Assembly: GCA_019636375.1 (NCBI GenBank) | Contig: JAHBXS010000002.1 | Span: forward strand, 62,001-126,000 | DNA length: 64,000 nucleotides | Origin: Pirellulaceae bacterium | Lineage (GTDB): Bacteria; Planctomycetota; Planctomycetia; Pirellulales; Pirellulaceae | Reading direction: 5' to 3' | Shown here: positions 26,020 through 36,316 of the stretch, one piece after another | How the letters are laid out: each line of letters starts with the position of its first letter | Position numbering within the stretch: the first letter of the stretch is position 1 | The notes under the pieces: generated by a model | Databases searched by the model: none | What the model was told of the DNA's origin: nothing | The model's input: only the letters and a program-made list of their open reading frames with translations | Translations under genes and position numbers: made by a program

Positions 26020-27486
26020 TCATTTAACGGCCTCGATGTCGGGCAATTTCCAGGACTTGTCGAAGAGCGCTGGCAGCGGACCGTAGAAGCGGAACAGGAC
26101 CTCGAATTCCCCCTTGGAATCGGTGGGGGTCCAGTTTGCCTCTTTGCCTGCCGGAGCTTGGGGGCCGAAGTACAGGTCGACCGAGCCGTCCGCGTTGACC
26201 TGCAGACCCGGGCTCTGCGAGGAACGAGCGGCATGAGACATTTCGCGAATCAAAGCATGAGACTCTCGATCGTATAGCGTTGCCGACCAGTACTGGCGGA
26301 CCGGAGCATTGGCCGGAACGTTCAGCCGATAGGTCTTGCTACCGTCTTTATCCTCCAATGCCATCAGGTAGAACTGGCCTTCCCCCATCCGTTTGGGCAA
26401 GAAGAAGATGAACGATAGCAACAGGCCGCGATCTTCGATCGGGTAGAAGTTGGGATCCGCAAACTGTTCCTGGGCCGCTTGGAAGACACGCCCCATTCGC
26501 TCGGGAAACGACCATTTGCTACCCGGTGTAAAAGGGCCTCGGGTGACCAATTCGTAGTACTGCCCTTCGATGTATGCATGCGCCCGCTTCGCGGCCTCGT
26601 TGAGAGCCTTGGTCATTGCGGTATCAGGGGCAAATGGCTTGCCCTTTTCGATACCCAAAGTCTTGAGTGTGTCGATCATGACGCGGTCGCGTTCCAGCCA
26701 CGGCTCGTGCTGAACAACCCGATCCAGCGACTCGAAAAAGCGGATGTCGTAGGGAATCGTCGCATCATAAAGGACACCGGCCGCGTCCACGTAAACCGTC
26801 GGCGGCGGATTGTTTGCTTGCGACAAGGGATAAATCTTGATCTGCTTGCCGTAAGCAACCGCCTTTTTCAGATCCTCGTCGCTGCCGCTTTGGCGGATCG
26901 ACCGAAGCAGCGCATAACCCTTGTACGTCTGCGACCGCAAAACGAGATAGCCGTCGGGCACTTTTTCCGCATAACCGGGAGGTAGGATCAGGTATTTGCC
27001 ACCCTGGCCTTTGTCTGCGCCGGCGGGACCGACATCTTCCAGCGGCGTCTGCCAAGCGTCCATGATCGTCCCGACGATAGCGCCACCTTCCGCCCGTGGA
27101 AACTCCATCACGACTGGCCCGACCTCTTTGGTATCGAAGTAGGGCGTGAGATAGATCACGTCGGTGTTGGGGGTGAGGGTCTGGTTCTTCCAGTCGAGCA
27201 GTTGCGACCAATAGAGCATCTGGTTGTCGCGGCCTTTGGTCTCGCGAAGCATCGCCTGGTACATCAGATCGCGGTTGACTGCCGGCATGCCCCAGATCAC
27301 GGCCTCGATGGCGCGATGCTGCAGGACTTGTTGCTGGAGATCCGAAAACGACCCAGACGCGGTCGTTTGGGACGGTGAATCACCGCGACCCTGGGCATGG
27401 GCATGCGAAGGGAGCAGGCCTACGAGGCAGGCTCCGAGCAACACAGTTGCAACGGAAAAACAAGCTACTGAAATTCTCGAGTTCAT
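26020..27486 (-). CDS. DUF1254/DUF1214 protein, intact copy
   Basis: A 488-residue secreted protein with signal peptide (hydrophobic stretch about 5-28, cut near HAHAQ). The DUF1254 part contains AIEAVIWGMPAVNRDLMYQAM, TPNTDVIYLTPYFDT and GGKYLILPPGYAEKVPDGYLVLRSQTY. The DUF1214 part contains YRLNVPANAPVRQYWSATLYDRESHALI and the C-terminal NADGSVDLYFGPQAP...NWTPT. The biochemical function of this domain pair is not established. It is the last gene of a four-gene minus-strand cassette with two sulfatases and another DUF1254 gene, so it probably acts with them in the periplasm on a sulfated substrate. Confidence 0.9.
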   Translation of the reverse strand: MNSRISVACFSVATVLLGACLVGLLPSHAHAQGRGDSPSQTTASGSFSDLQQQVLQHRAIEAVIWGMPAVNRDLMYQAMLRETKGRDNQMLYWSQLLDWKNQTLTPNTDVIYLTPYFDTKEVGPVVMEFPRAEGGAIVGTIMDAWQTPLEDVGPAGADKGQGGKYLILPPGYAEKVPDGYLVLRSQTYKGYALLRSIRQSGSDEDLKKAVAYGKQIKIYPLSQANNPPPTVYVDAAGVLYDATIPYDIRFFESLDRVVQHEPWLERDRVMIDTLKTLGIEKGKPFAPDTAMTKALNEAAKRAHAYIEGQYYELVTRGPFTPGSKWSFPERMGRVFQAAQEQFADPNFYPIEDRGLLLSFIFFLPKRMGEGQFYLMALEDKDGSKTYRLNVPANAPVRQYWSATLYDRESHALIREMSHAARSSQSPGLQVNADGSVDLYFGPQAPAGKEANWTPTDSKGEFEVLFRFYGPLPALFDKSWKLPDIEAVK

Positions 27487-27589
27487 CGTTCTCTCTCTTA
27501 TTGCTGTTAGGGCTAGTTACCGATTTATCAAGTTAAGTCAGGCGTTGGCATCAAGCTTCCTTCCTGATTCTGAATCTACTTCCTTAGGA

Positions 27590-30049
27590 TCATCTGGCGA
27601 GTCCCATCGCCGCTTTGGCTCGCCGAATCTGTTCCTCGTCTTCCGCGGTGAGCTGGGATTCGCCCAGTCGTACGAGGACCCGATTTAGTTCGCCCGTAAA
27701 GCGAAAGGGAACCGTGTAATCCTGGCTGACCGGTGTCCCCGTGTCTTCGCCGATGTCGAGCGTCTCGTCCAGCGACACGCGGAATGGAATCGTCCGTTCG
27801 ATGCGGCCCTCGGCGATCGGCTTGTCGTCGACCGAGATGGTCACTTTCCCGCCCTTGCCGACGCCGCCACCATCGTAATCGAACGAAACCAACAACGCAA
27901 AGCGACCAGGGCCGAGACTTTCTTTGGCCTGCACCGAAGCCGAAAAAACGCCCACGGTGTTGTAGAGAAAAGTCGGCTTGCCCTCAAGCAGGCACAGAGC
28001 CCAGCCGCCAAATCGTCCGCCTTGCGTGACGATCACACCATCGGCTCCGTCCACGGGAACTTCAATGTCCGCAGCAATCTTAAAGGATTTGTTCTTGATG
28101 TCAGGCGCGGAGCCTTCCGGAATGCGGGTTTGGTCCGCATAGTAGGTGAAGACCGAACGCCCTCGCGTGGGACTGGGTCGAAGCCTGACGTCCATTCGTT
28201 CCACGCGACTGTTGTCGATCGGCAACACGTTGTATTTGGCGGCTTCGATCCAGAACAAGTCCTGGAGTTCGCGCAGCTTGCCGGGCTCCCGATCGGCCAA
28301 ATTCACCGACTGGCTGAAATCTTCGGCCACATGATACAGTTCCCATTGGTAATCATCGATGTCGATCGCATTCCAGACGCTGACCCAGGGCGCGACCGGC
28401 GGTGTGGTACAGGCGACCCAGCCTTCGTTATAGATCGCGCGATTGGCGGCCATTTCGAAGTACTGTGTCCGCCGCTGTGAAGGTGCCGCAGGGTCGTCGA
28501 AGGAGTACAGCATGCTCACGCCTTCGACTGGTTTCTGCGGCACCCCATTGAGCACTGATGGCGTTTGCACCCCGACCGCTTCCAGGATTGTCGGTGCGAT
28601 GTCGATCACGTGGTGAAACTGGGTACGGATACCACCTTTGTCCTTGATCCGCGCGGGCCACGAAATGACCAAACCGTTGCGTGTCCCACCGAAGTGGGAA
28701 GCGACCTGTTTGGTCCATTGCAAAGGCGTATTCATGGCATGAGCCCAGCCGATCGGATAATGATTGAAGGTTGAGGCCGAACCCAACTCGTCCATCCGCT
28801 TCAGGACTTCGTTGAAGTCTTCGGGGATGCCGTTGAAGAAGGTCATCTCGTTGAGCAAACCATTGAATCCTCCTTCGGCACTGGCTCCGTTATCGCCCTG
28901 AATGTAGATCACCAACGTATTGTCCAATTGGCCCAGATCGTCGATCGCGTCCAGGATCCGCCCCATCTGATGGTCCGCATACGCCAGTGCCGCGGCATAG
29001 ACCTCCATCATGCGGGCGTAAAGTTTCTTCTGATCGGCGTCCAGCGAGTCCCACGCCGGAATCTCCTGGGGACGCGGCGTCAGCTTGGCGTTGGCGGGAA
29101 TGATCCCCATTCGCTGCTGTCGGGCGAAGGTTTCCTGGCGTACCTTGTCCCAGCCTTGATCAAATTTTCCTTTGAACTTCGCGATCCAGTCTTTGGGCGC
29201 ATGGTGGGGCGCGTGGGCCGTCCCAGGTGCATAGTATTGCAACCACGGTTTCTCAGGCGCGACCGAGCTGAGCATGCGGATCCGATTGATGCAATGGTCG
29301 GCCATGTCTTTTTCGAAGAAATAGTCCGGCACATCGTGCGGCGGTTCGATCGGCTTGGTGTTCTCATAGAGGGCCGGTTCCCACTGGTTGGTATCACCCC
29401 CGATAAAGCCGTAGAAGTATTCGAAGCCTAGACCGGTGGGCCACAAGTCGAACGGTCCCGCTTGGCTGGAATGCCAATCCGGCACATTATGATTCTTGCC
29501 GTACCAGGCCGTGTTGTAGCCATTCTGCTTCAGGACTTCGGCAAAGGTCCCGCAACTCTTGGGCATCAACGTGTTGTAGCCAGGAAAACCGGTGCCCAGT
29601 TCCATGATCACGCCCGAGGCGGCCGAATGGTGGTTGCGACCGGATAGGAGCGCAGCCCGCGTGGGCGAACAAAGGGCCGTCGTGTGAAACTGAGTATAGC
29701 GGAGCCCGTTTTTGGCCAGCCGGTCAAAGGTCTCCGTGGGAATGGGACCACCGAACGGACTGGTGGCTGAAAAGCCCACGTCATCGGTCAGAATCACCAG
29801 GATATTCGGAGCTCCCGGGGGCGCCACGACTTCATGCGGAAAATCCGGCGTGGATTCGGAGGCTCGCCGAGAAATCCGTCCACCGAACGGTACTTCGGGG
29901 CGAGGCAAAACGGGGGCCACTTGGGGTGCCGACGCCTTTGCATCCTGTTGCTGGGCCTGGACGGCCTTCGGTGACATCGCGAGGTGCCAAGCCATCGGAG
30001 TGCCGACCAGCATTAGTAACAGGCATAGAGTTTTTTTGTACTTGTTCAT
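27590..30049 (-). CDS. Arylsulfatase, large secreted type
   Basis: An 819-residue sulfatase with N-terminal signal peptide. The formylglycine site is Cys127 in [15 protein letters not shown], the canonical CxPxR motif. Metal ligands are in [11 protein letters not shown] (Asp89, Asp90) and later in [30 protein letters not shown] and [16 protein letters not shown] are the C-terminal sulfatase motifs. A further 200-residue C-terminal domain (from about 600) is beta-rich and probably binds carbohydrate. It needs a formylglycine-generating enzyme, which is not in the window. The gene follows the broken sulfatase paralogue by 37 bases. Confidence 0.94.
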   Translation of the reverse strand: MNKYKKTLCLLLMLVGTPMAWHLAMSPKAVQAQQQDAKASAPQVAPVLPRPEVPFGGRISRRASESTPDFPHEVVAPPGAPNILVILTDDVGFSATSPFGGPIPTETFDRLAKNGLRYTQFHTTALCSPTRAALLSGRNHHSAASGVIMELGTGFPGYNTLMPKSCGTFAEVLKQNGYNTAWYGKNHNVPDWHSSQAGPFDLWPTGLGFEYFYGFIGGDTNQWEPALYENTKPIEPPHDVPDYFFEKDMADHCINRIRMLSSVAPEKPWLQYYAPGTAHAPHHAPKDWIAKFKGKFDQGWDKVRQETFARQQRMGIIPANAKLTPRPQEIPAWDSLDADQKKLYARMMEVYAAALAYADHQMGRILDAIDDLGQLDNTLVIYIQGDNGASAEGGFNGLLNEMTFFNGIPEDFNEVLKRMDELGSASTFNHYPIGWAHAMNTPLQWTKQVASHFGGTRNGLVISWPARIKDKGGIRTQFHHVIDIAPTILEAVGVQTPSVLNGVPQKPVEGVSMLYSFDDPAAPSQRRTQYFEMAANRAIYNEGWVACTTPPVAPWVSVWNAIDIDDYQWELYHVAEDFSQSVNLADREPGKLRELQDLFWIEAAKYNVLPIDNSRVERMDVRLRPSPTRGRSVFTYYADQTRIPEGSAPDIKNKSFKIAADIEVPVDGADGVIVTQGGRFGGWALCLLEGKPTFLYNTVGVFSASVQAKESLGPGRFALLVSFDYDGGGVGKGGKVTISVDDKPIAEGRIERTIPFRVSLDETLDIGEDTGTPVSQDYTVPFRFTGELNRVLVRLGESQLTAEDEEQIRRAKAAMGLAR

Positions 30050-30086
30050 AGGTTTCTCAAAAAATTTAAGGTTGATTTTCAGTTGC

Positions 30087-32499
30087 TTATTTTTTCATCA
30101 AAGGCTGATTCGGAGAGATATCGATGGCAACCTCCTTGATCTCACCCGTAAATGCGAACGGGGCCTGGTCGTGATAATCGTGCGAAACAACGGCTCCGAG
30201 ATCGGTGCCGATGTCCAGTGTTTCGGTTGCGGAGAATCGTCCGAACGCGACGTTGGGGATCTCTCCCTGACCAACGACCTTGTCATTGACCAGAAGTCTG
30301 ACCGTGCCGCCGGTCGTTTCTCCGAATTGCTGGAATGGCTTCTGCTCGTATTCCATCACGACTTCGACATCACCGGACGGCAGTGTCTCGCGGGAAACGA
30401 CTTTGTAGACCTGTTGGCCAAAGAAGTTGTAGTGGTAGTGCAGCCGGCCATCCATGACGAACAACGAGTAACCCGCCGTGGTGCCCCCAGTCGCGGTGAT
30501 GACTCCCTCGCAGCCTTGCTTCGGTATGGTGATGTTCGCCGTGATCTTGTGGGACCGCTGATAGATAGGAGGAGCACTGCCTTCAGGAATCCGTGTGGTG
30601 CCGGGCGCGTAGCGAAAATGGGTACGGCCCTTGATCACCGACGGACGCTCCGGATTGACGGCCCGCTCGACAAAACGGTCGTCCAGCGGGTAAACCCCAA
30701 ACTTCTCCGCCTCAGCCGCGAAAACTTTTTTCAGCTCCTCGAGCTTTTGCGGATGCTTCGTCGCCAAATCCACGGCCTGAGAAAAATCGTCTTCGACGTG
30801 GTACAGCTCCCAAGTGTTGTTCTCGAAGCCGATCGATCCAGTCAACTCCCAGGGGACACCGTGAAACGACGCGGCCACCCAGCCATCGTGATAGATCGCG
30901 CGATGACCGCCTGTTTCGAAGTACTGAGTGGTGCGCTGTCCCTGCGCACTGCCGTCGTCGAAAGTGTAGCTCATATCGACCCCGGCAATCGGCATTTGGG
31001 CAAAACCGTCCACATGCGTCGGCGCCGTCACGCCGGCCGCTTGGTAAATCGTGGGGACAACGTCAATCACATGATGAAATTGTGTGCGGACGGCTCCCAT
31101 GTCCTTGATACGCTTGGGCCAAGAGATGACCGTCCCGTTGCGGGTACCGCCGAAGTGCGATGGCACGCGTTTTGTCCATTGGAAGGGCGAAGACCCAGCC
31201 CACCGGGTAATGGGGGTCCGTTTCCGGCCCTCCCAGTTTGTCGATCAAAGGCAACTGCGCCTCGACCGAATCGTTGACGCCGTTCATGGTCATCATGCTG
31301 TTGCGGGTGCCTGTCAGCGTTCCTTCAGCACTGGGGCCGTTGTCGCCAGCCACATAGATGATCATGGTATTGTCGCCGTCAGGCAACTGTTGCACCGTGT
31401 CGATCAGTCTTCCGACATGGTGGTCGGTGTGAGCCAAAAAGGCCGCGTAGATCTCCATGTGCCGCGCGTAGAGTCGCCGTTGATCGGCGGACAGGGAATC
31501 CCAGCCGGGAATTTGTTTTGGTCGCGGCGTGAGCAACGTGTTTGGCGGGACCACTCCCAACTTCTTCTGCCGCTCAATGGTCTCGCTGCGAACCGCATCC
31601 CAACCCTGATCGAACTGGCCTTTGAATTTGGCAATCCACTCTTCCGGCACATGCAGCGGCGAGTGGGCCGCGCCGGTCGAAAAGTACATAAAATAGGGCT
31701 TGTCGGGAGCGATCGATTGTTGGCGATTGAGCCAAGCGATCGCGTCATCCACCAGATCCTCCGTCAGGTGATAGCCCTGCTCGGGTTTCTTTCCAGGTTC
31801 CACCGGCAGTTCATTGCGAAACAGTTGCGGCTCCCATTGGCTGGTTTCGCCTCCCTGGAAGCCGTAAAAGTACTCGAACCCCAGACCGGAGGGCCAACGA
31901 TGGAAAGGGCCGATGGGTGAGGTTTCCCAGTCGGGAGTGTTATGCCACTTGCCCCAGACCCCGGTGCTGTAGCCGTTCTCCTTCAACACCCGCGCTACAC
32001 TGGCCGCTTCGCGTGGCCAAACACCATGGTAGCCAGGGAAACCCGTCGAAAGTTCGGTGATCGTGCCGGTGCCGACCTGATGGTGATTCCGCCCGGTCAG
32101 CAAGGCGATGCGAGTTGGTGAACAGATACCAACGGTGTGAAACCGAGTGTACCGCAAACCTTGGCGGGCGAGTTGGTCGAGTTTCGGGGTCGGAATCGGA
32201 CCACCGAAAGTGGAGGGATGCCCAAATCCAACTTCATCCAACAGAATCACGACGACATTGGGAGCGCCTGGCGGAGCTTGCAGGGGCTGCGGAAAGTCTT
32301 GTTGCGAGTCGTTGAACGTCTTGCCGATCTTGCCCTGGAATGCCTGGTCCGGCTTTGGCAGTCGCAGTCCATCGGCAGCAGCCTGTCCGGGCTTCGAGTC
32401 TTGCGCCGACAGGCGACCCTGCTGGTCATGCGAGAGCATGCACAAGACAAAACTCACTAATCCAGCCAAGCCAGTCAAAAATGACATACTTGTCGTCAT
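30087..32499 (-). pseudogene. Arylsulfatase, disrupted by a frameshift
   Basis: This is a second large sulfatase, closely related to the downstream one, read in two frames. The first part (32499 to about 31180) has signal peptide, VVVILLDEVGFG, the site Cys126 in GICSPTRIALLTGRN and YVAGDNGPSAEG. The second (about 31180 to 30087) starts [18 protein letters not shown] and carries the rest. Compared with the paralogue, where [12 protein letters not shown] spans the point, this copy has GWVFAL and then QW in another frame, equivalent to an 11-base deletion. The start at 32499 has a good ribosome-binding site (AGGGTGA). Conservation on both sides suggests recent damage or an assembly error. The first metal ligand pair is Asp-Glu, not Asp-Asp. 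Confidence 0.88.
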
Positions 32500-32564
32500 A
32501 ACTTCACCCTGATCAAAGAAAAAAAATCTGGAAATGCACGCACTTGAAGCATGGAACAATTTTT

Positions 32565-34051
32565 TTAATTCATCCGTACGACATCGGGCAACTGCCAGCT
32601 ACGATCGAAGTAGGCTTCGGTCGGGGCGTAGAGGCGGAAGTAGGCGAACCAGCCGCGGCCGGGGACCGTCGGTATCCAGTTCTTCTCCTTTCCTTTGGGT
32701 GCCTCCGGACCGAAGTACAGGTCCACGGAACCGTCTTCGTTCTTGACCAAGTCTTTGCGGGAATCCAGACCGGCGATGTCTTGCTTCGTCTCGATGAAGC
32801 TGCGGGTTTCAACGTCGTACAGCGTCATCGCCCAGAACTGCTTGGCTGGGGCGTTGGCCGGGACGCGGAGGGTGTAGTTGTTGCCGCCCTGCAGCCACTG
32901 TCCGTCTTTGTCCTTTTGAACGCCCCAGTAGGTTTGCCCCACACCGACGCGCGGCTTGGTCATCCCTTCGGTCAGCGTGACCGCCTCGTAGAACCAACCC
33001 GTACGTTCATCGAGGGCCGTGTGGTGCTCGGTCTCTTGACTGGCCTCCAGGAGAACGGCCTCCTTCCACTGGCGGTCAGGCCAAATTCTGGCTTCCTTCT
33101 GGCGTTTGGCGTAGCTCTGCGCCCGAGACATCGCCTCGCCGACCACCGCCCCTTGTTCCAGGATCTTCCTCTGCCGCGCATCGGGCTCGAACTTTTTCCC
33201 TTTTTCGATACCTAGCGGCTTGAGCATGGCCACCATCATCCGATCGCGCTCATGAACCGGCTCTTCGTTGAGCATCTTGGCAAGCAGCGACCAGTACTCC
33301 ATGCCATTTTCGGGCCAGCCAGTCCACCTTTTCTCTTCTGCGGGGATCATCCGCGACTTGCGAGGGTTGTCGCGCTGGGCAAACGGATAGGCTTGATACG
33401 AATTTTTTTTAAGCGATCGGCTTCGATCGGGTCGGTGCTCAGAATCCGCAAGCCTGGGAAGACATTGCTGGTCGGAGACTCGAAGATCCGATAGCCTTCG
33501 GCACCTGCGGGTGCTTTTTGGCCCGGGGGCAGGATCAAGTATTTGCCCCCTTCGCCCTTGTCGGGGCCACTCAAACCCATGTCGGTGATCGTACGCTGCC
33601 ACATGTCGAGGATACCGCCGGCCGTCGCCCCCTTCGGATAGTCAATCACCATCGGCCCGGTCCGCTCCAGGTTCCAAAAGCCGATCAAATAGGTCGTGGT
33701 GTCGTTCGGGGTGAGCATCCCCAGCTTGTCCCGCGTGCTGGCCATCTGCACAAGATCGCCATCCTGCTGGCCGAACACCGTCTCGTGCTGCTGCTGCCAT
33801 TTGGCGAAAGAGACGATCGGGATGGCCCACATGTAGCACTGCACGGCCCGCTGGAAGTCCATCTCGTCATACAGCTTGGCGACGGTCGCATCGGACGGGT
33901 ACCCTCCTTCGAATTCCAGAGATCCAATCCGTGAATCCAAAACTCCTGAGGTCGGCAATGCTTGCCTAGCGGAAGTTTGAGCGTGGCCTTGACTCACCAT
34001 AACAAAAGCCGTCATGAAACACAGAAACTTTATCAAAGTCGAATCAAACAT
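32565..34051 (-). pseudogene. DUF1254/DUF1214 protein, disrupted at an A8 run
   Basis: This is a second DUF1254/DUF1214 protein in two frames. The N-terminal part (34051 to about 33410) has a signal peptide and QRAVQCYMWAIPIVSF, TPNDTTTYLIGFWNLERTGP, GGKYLILPPGQKAP. The C-terminal part (about 33402 to 32565) has AYPFAQRDNP, NYTLRVPANAPAKQFWAMTLYD and the terminal DGSVDLYFGPEAP. The frames meet at a run of eight A (33403-33410 on the plus strand as T8). Nine A would join them, giving 495 residues, close to the 488 of the intact copy. Slippage at such a run can also restore frame, so it may still be expressed. It is the first gene of the sulfatase cassette. Confidence 0.85.
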
Positions 34052-34460
34052 TCATAAATTCCCTGAGCAAGAAAAGAAACTGTAAACCCGTAAGCAAAAA
34101 AAGTTTCGTTGCCTTGCAGCCTGCGGGAGTTTGTGAAAAATCTTCAACCGTTCAGCACCCGACATGCTGCCCTCTAACGCGGCCGCTCCGCCGATTCGGG
34201 GCTAGCTGGGCTTTTTCGATCAGAATACCGTGCCCGAACCAACGACCTGCGGCTGATTAAGCTGTTAGCGCGTTTACCGATCCTATACTCAAAAAATTGC
34301 CGAGCTACGTATTTTCGGCCAGCTGGGAAAGTTCTTTGTTGTTTTGGAATTCTGCCCGAGTCGCCTTGTTTTCAAAGGATGGGAAACCCAAAGGTTTGAA
34401 GAGCTCCACTGGCTGGATTCAGCAAGTCGCAGAACTAGACGTTCATCGGTATCGAAACGT
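34052..34460. promoter_or_regulatory. Upstream region of the sulfatase cassette
   Basis: About 400 bases separate the response-regulator gene from the first cassette gene, all minus strand. No gene is visible. The promoter of the DUF1254-sulfatase operon should lie here, next to the likely regulator. I could not define individual sites. Confidence 0.4.
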
Positions 34461-35105
34461 TTATTGGGGACTGATGAGACCAAAGCGGATGGCCTGGATT
34501 ACGAGCCCTGCCGTAGAGTTGACTTGTAGAATTTTTTTGAGTGAAGCTTTGTGGTTTTCGGCGGTTCGTTTGGAGATAAACAGGACGCCCGCGACTTCTT
34601 TGGCTGAGTAACCCTCACCAAATAACCTCAGTACCTCTAATTGCCTAGCCGTCAGGTGCGGGACAGACTCGGAACTTTCAGTTATGGTTTGGTGAATCTC
34701 TTCCGTGTTTTTGGTAAGCTCGGGTGCGATGTAGCGTTGGCCATCCCTGACGAGCTGGAATGCGCGAAGCAGTTCGTCAAGCGGACTTTGCTTTAAAATC
34801 ACCGCGGAAATTCCAGCGGCGATCGCGCGTGCTGCCCGGTCAGGATCGACATGCATTGTCAAGATTGCGAATTTAGTGGGGAGCCCGTGATGAAGAATTC
34901 TTCGCATGACTTTTAAACCCGACTCATGCCGCAAAAACAACTCCGTTGTGATGATTTCGGGTTGGAATTGTTCCGTAGACTCCCAGAGTTGTTGACCGTC
35001 TGCCATGATTCCGCGAATTTCGAACGTTGGCCCCAGCACCTGTTTTAGACCTTCAGCAATTAACGGGTGATCGTCAGCGACGAGGACTCTGGTACACTTC
35101 ATCAT
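34461..35105 (-). CDS. NarL/LuxR-type response regulator with Glu at the phospho-site
   Basis: A 214-residue protein with an N-terminal receiver domain and C-terminal LuxR-type helix-turn-helix (HLTARQLEVLRLFGEGYSAKEVAGVLFISKRTAENHKASLKKIL). The acidic pocket VADDHPLIAEG and the later Lys in AVILKQSP are kept. The phospho-accepting Asp is replaced by Glu55 in ITTELFLRHES. Such a change often mimics phosphorylation, so the protein may be constitutively active or respond otherwise. No kinase gene is adjacent. Its DNA-binding domain is very similar to the regulator at 53562-54200. By position it is a candidate regulator of the sulfatase cassette downstream. Confidence 0.88.
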   Translation of the reverse strand: MMKCTRVLVADDHPLIAEGLKQVLGPTFEIRGIMADGQQLWESTEQFQPEIITTELFLRHESGLKVMRRILHHGLPTKFAILTMHVDPDRAARAIAAGISAVILKQSPLDELLRAFQLVRDGQRYIAPELTKNTEEIHQTITESSESVPHLTARQLEVLRLFGEGYSAKEVAGVLFISKRTAENHKASLKKILQVNSTAGLVIQAIRFGLISPQ

Positions 35106-35351
35106 GTTCGACGTTTAAACCCGAATGGGGGACTAATGCTATATGGAACGGCGATCCAGCGAGCACGTCAACGCTGTTTTAGGACCCCCAAAACTCGCGT
35201 GAATCACGCGGTTGACGGGCCTGTAGTGATAAAAAGTCAGTTGTATCCCGCAAGAGTTTTCCGTCTACGTAGTTTCGGCCACTGCTGAAGGAAGTTAAAC
35301 TGAATACGTTGCACGGCGTTTGCAAAACACTCTGTTTGGTGGGCTGAGAAA

Positions 35352-36275
35352 ATGACCTTGTTGACTTTCAAAGAGTACGAAGCTTTCACCGAGTCGATCG
35401 GAGAAGCCGCTTTGACGATGCGGCTCACAGCGATCGAAGAAAAGAAATGGACTATGCAATATGCCGCTGCCGGAACTCTGCGCCTGCAAAAAGGGTTTGA
35501 GGGAGGAGGCAGTATTGCTGAGGGGGCAACCATGACCGACGGTTGGGTTTTTTACCACCAAACTCTTCCAGTCCAAACGAACGGACAGAACGCCACGTCG
35601 AACGATATTTTCGCCGCTCCGCCTGGAACTGAATTTTGTTTGGCTTGCCATCGTCTCCACGAGTGGCTGACCATCTTTATCCCCACGCCTCTTTTGTTTT
35701 CGACTGAAGTGGATTTAGAGTTTGCTGCGTCTGCCAAGCCGCTGCTGCTAAAACCGCCGCCGCCGTGCACTGAGAAATTTACGGGGCTGGCTCACCGCTT
35801 TTTGACCATCGTCGAATCATAACCTCAACTTTTGAGTTCTCCTGAAGCCTTGGACTCCTTTCAAAAGGAGTGTCTGGAAGCACTCAGAGAAGTCTTTGCC
35901 AAGAATCAAAATTCCACCAACCGTCATTTCAATCGTTGGCGAAGCCAAGCGAAGTTGGCAGAGCAGTTAGCCCAAGGCGATTTTGATGAAGCGAGAACCG
36001 TTGCTGAATTGGCGTTAGAAAGTGGTGTTCCGGAACGTACGCTGCGAACCGCCTTTCAGCGTTACTATGGTCTTGCGCCCAACGAGTACTTGCGCGTAAT
36101 CAGACTACATAGCGCCCAACAACTCTTATTATCAAGTTGTCCAGACCAAACGACCGTCACGCAGGTCGCCTTCGAGTTAGGATTTTGGGATCTCGGAAGA
36201 TTTGCCCAAGCCTATCGCAAACTGTTCGGGGAACTTCCCTCGGCGACTTTGCGGAGGCCTGTAGGGAAGTCATAA
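35352..36275 (+). pseudogene. AraC-family regulator split by an in-frame TAA
   Basis: Two open frames lie in the same reading frame and are separated by one TAA at 35820-35822. The N-terminal part (156 residues) looks like a ligand-sensing domain (GGSIAEGATMTDGWVFYHQT, PPGTEFCLACHRLHEWLTIFI). The C-terminal part (from TTG 35832, 147 residues) has the AraC double helix-turn-helix: VAELALESGVPERTLRTAFQRYYGLAPNEYLR and TVTQVAFELGFWDLGRFAQAYRKLFGELPS. Together they make a normal AraC protein of about 307 residues. It may be a pseudogene, or the C-terminal part may be made by re-initiation. It is divergent from the response regulator and next to a porin gene, so it may once have controlled sugar uptake. 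Confidence 0.82.
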
Positions 36276-36316
36276 ATGGGTAACCACAACAATATGGGGC
36301 GACCGTTTTCGAGTCC

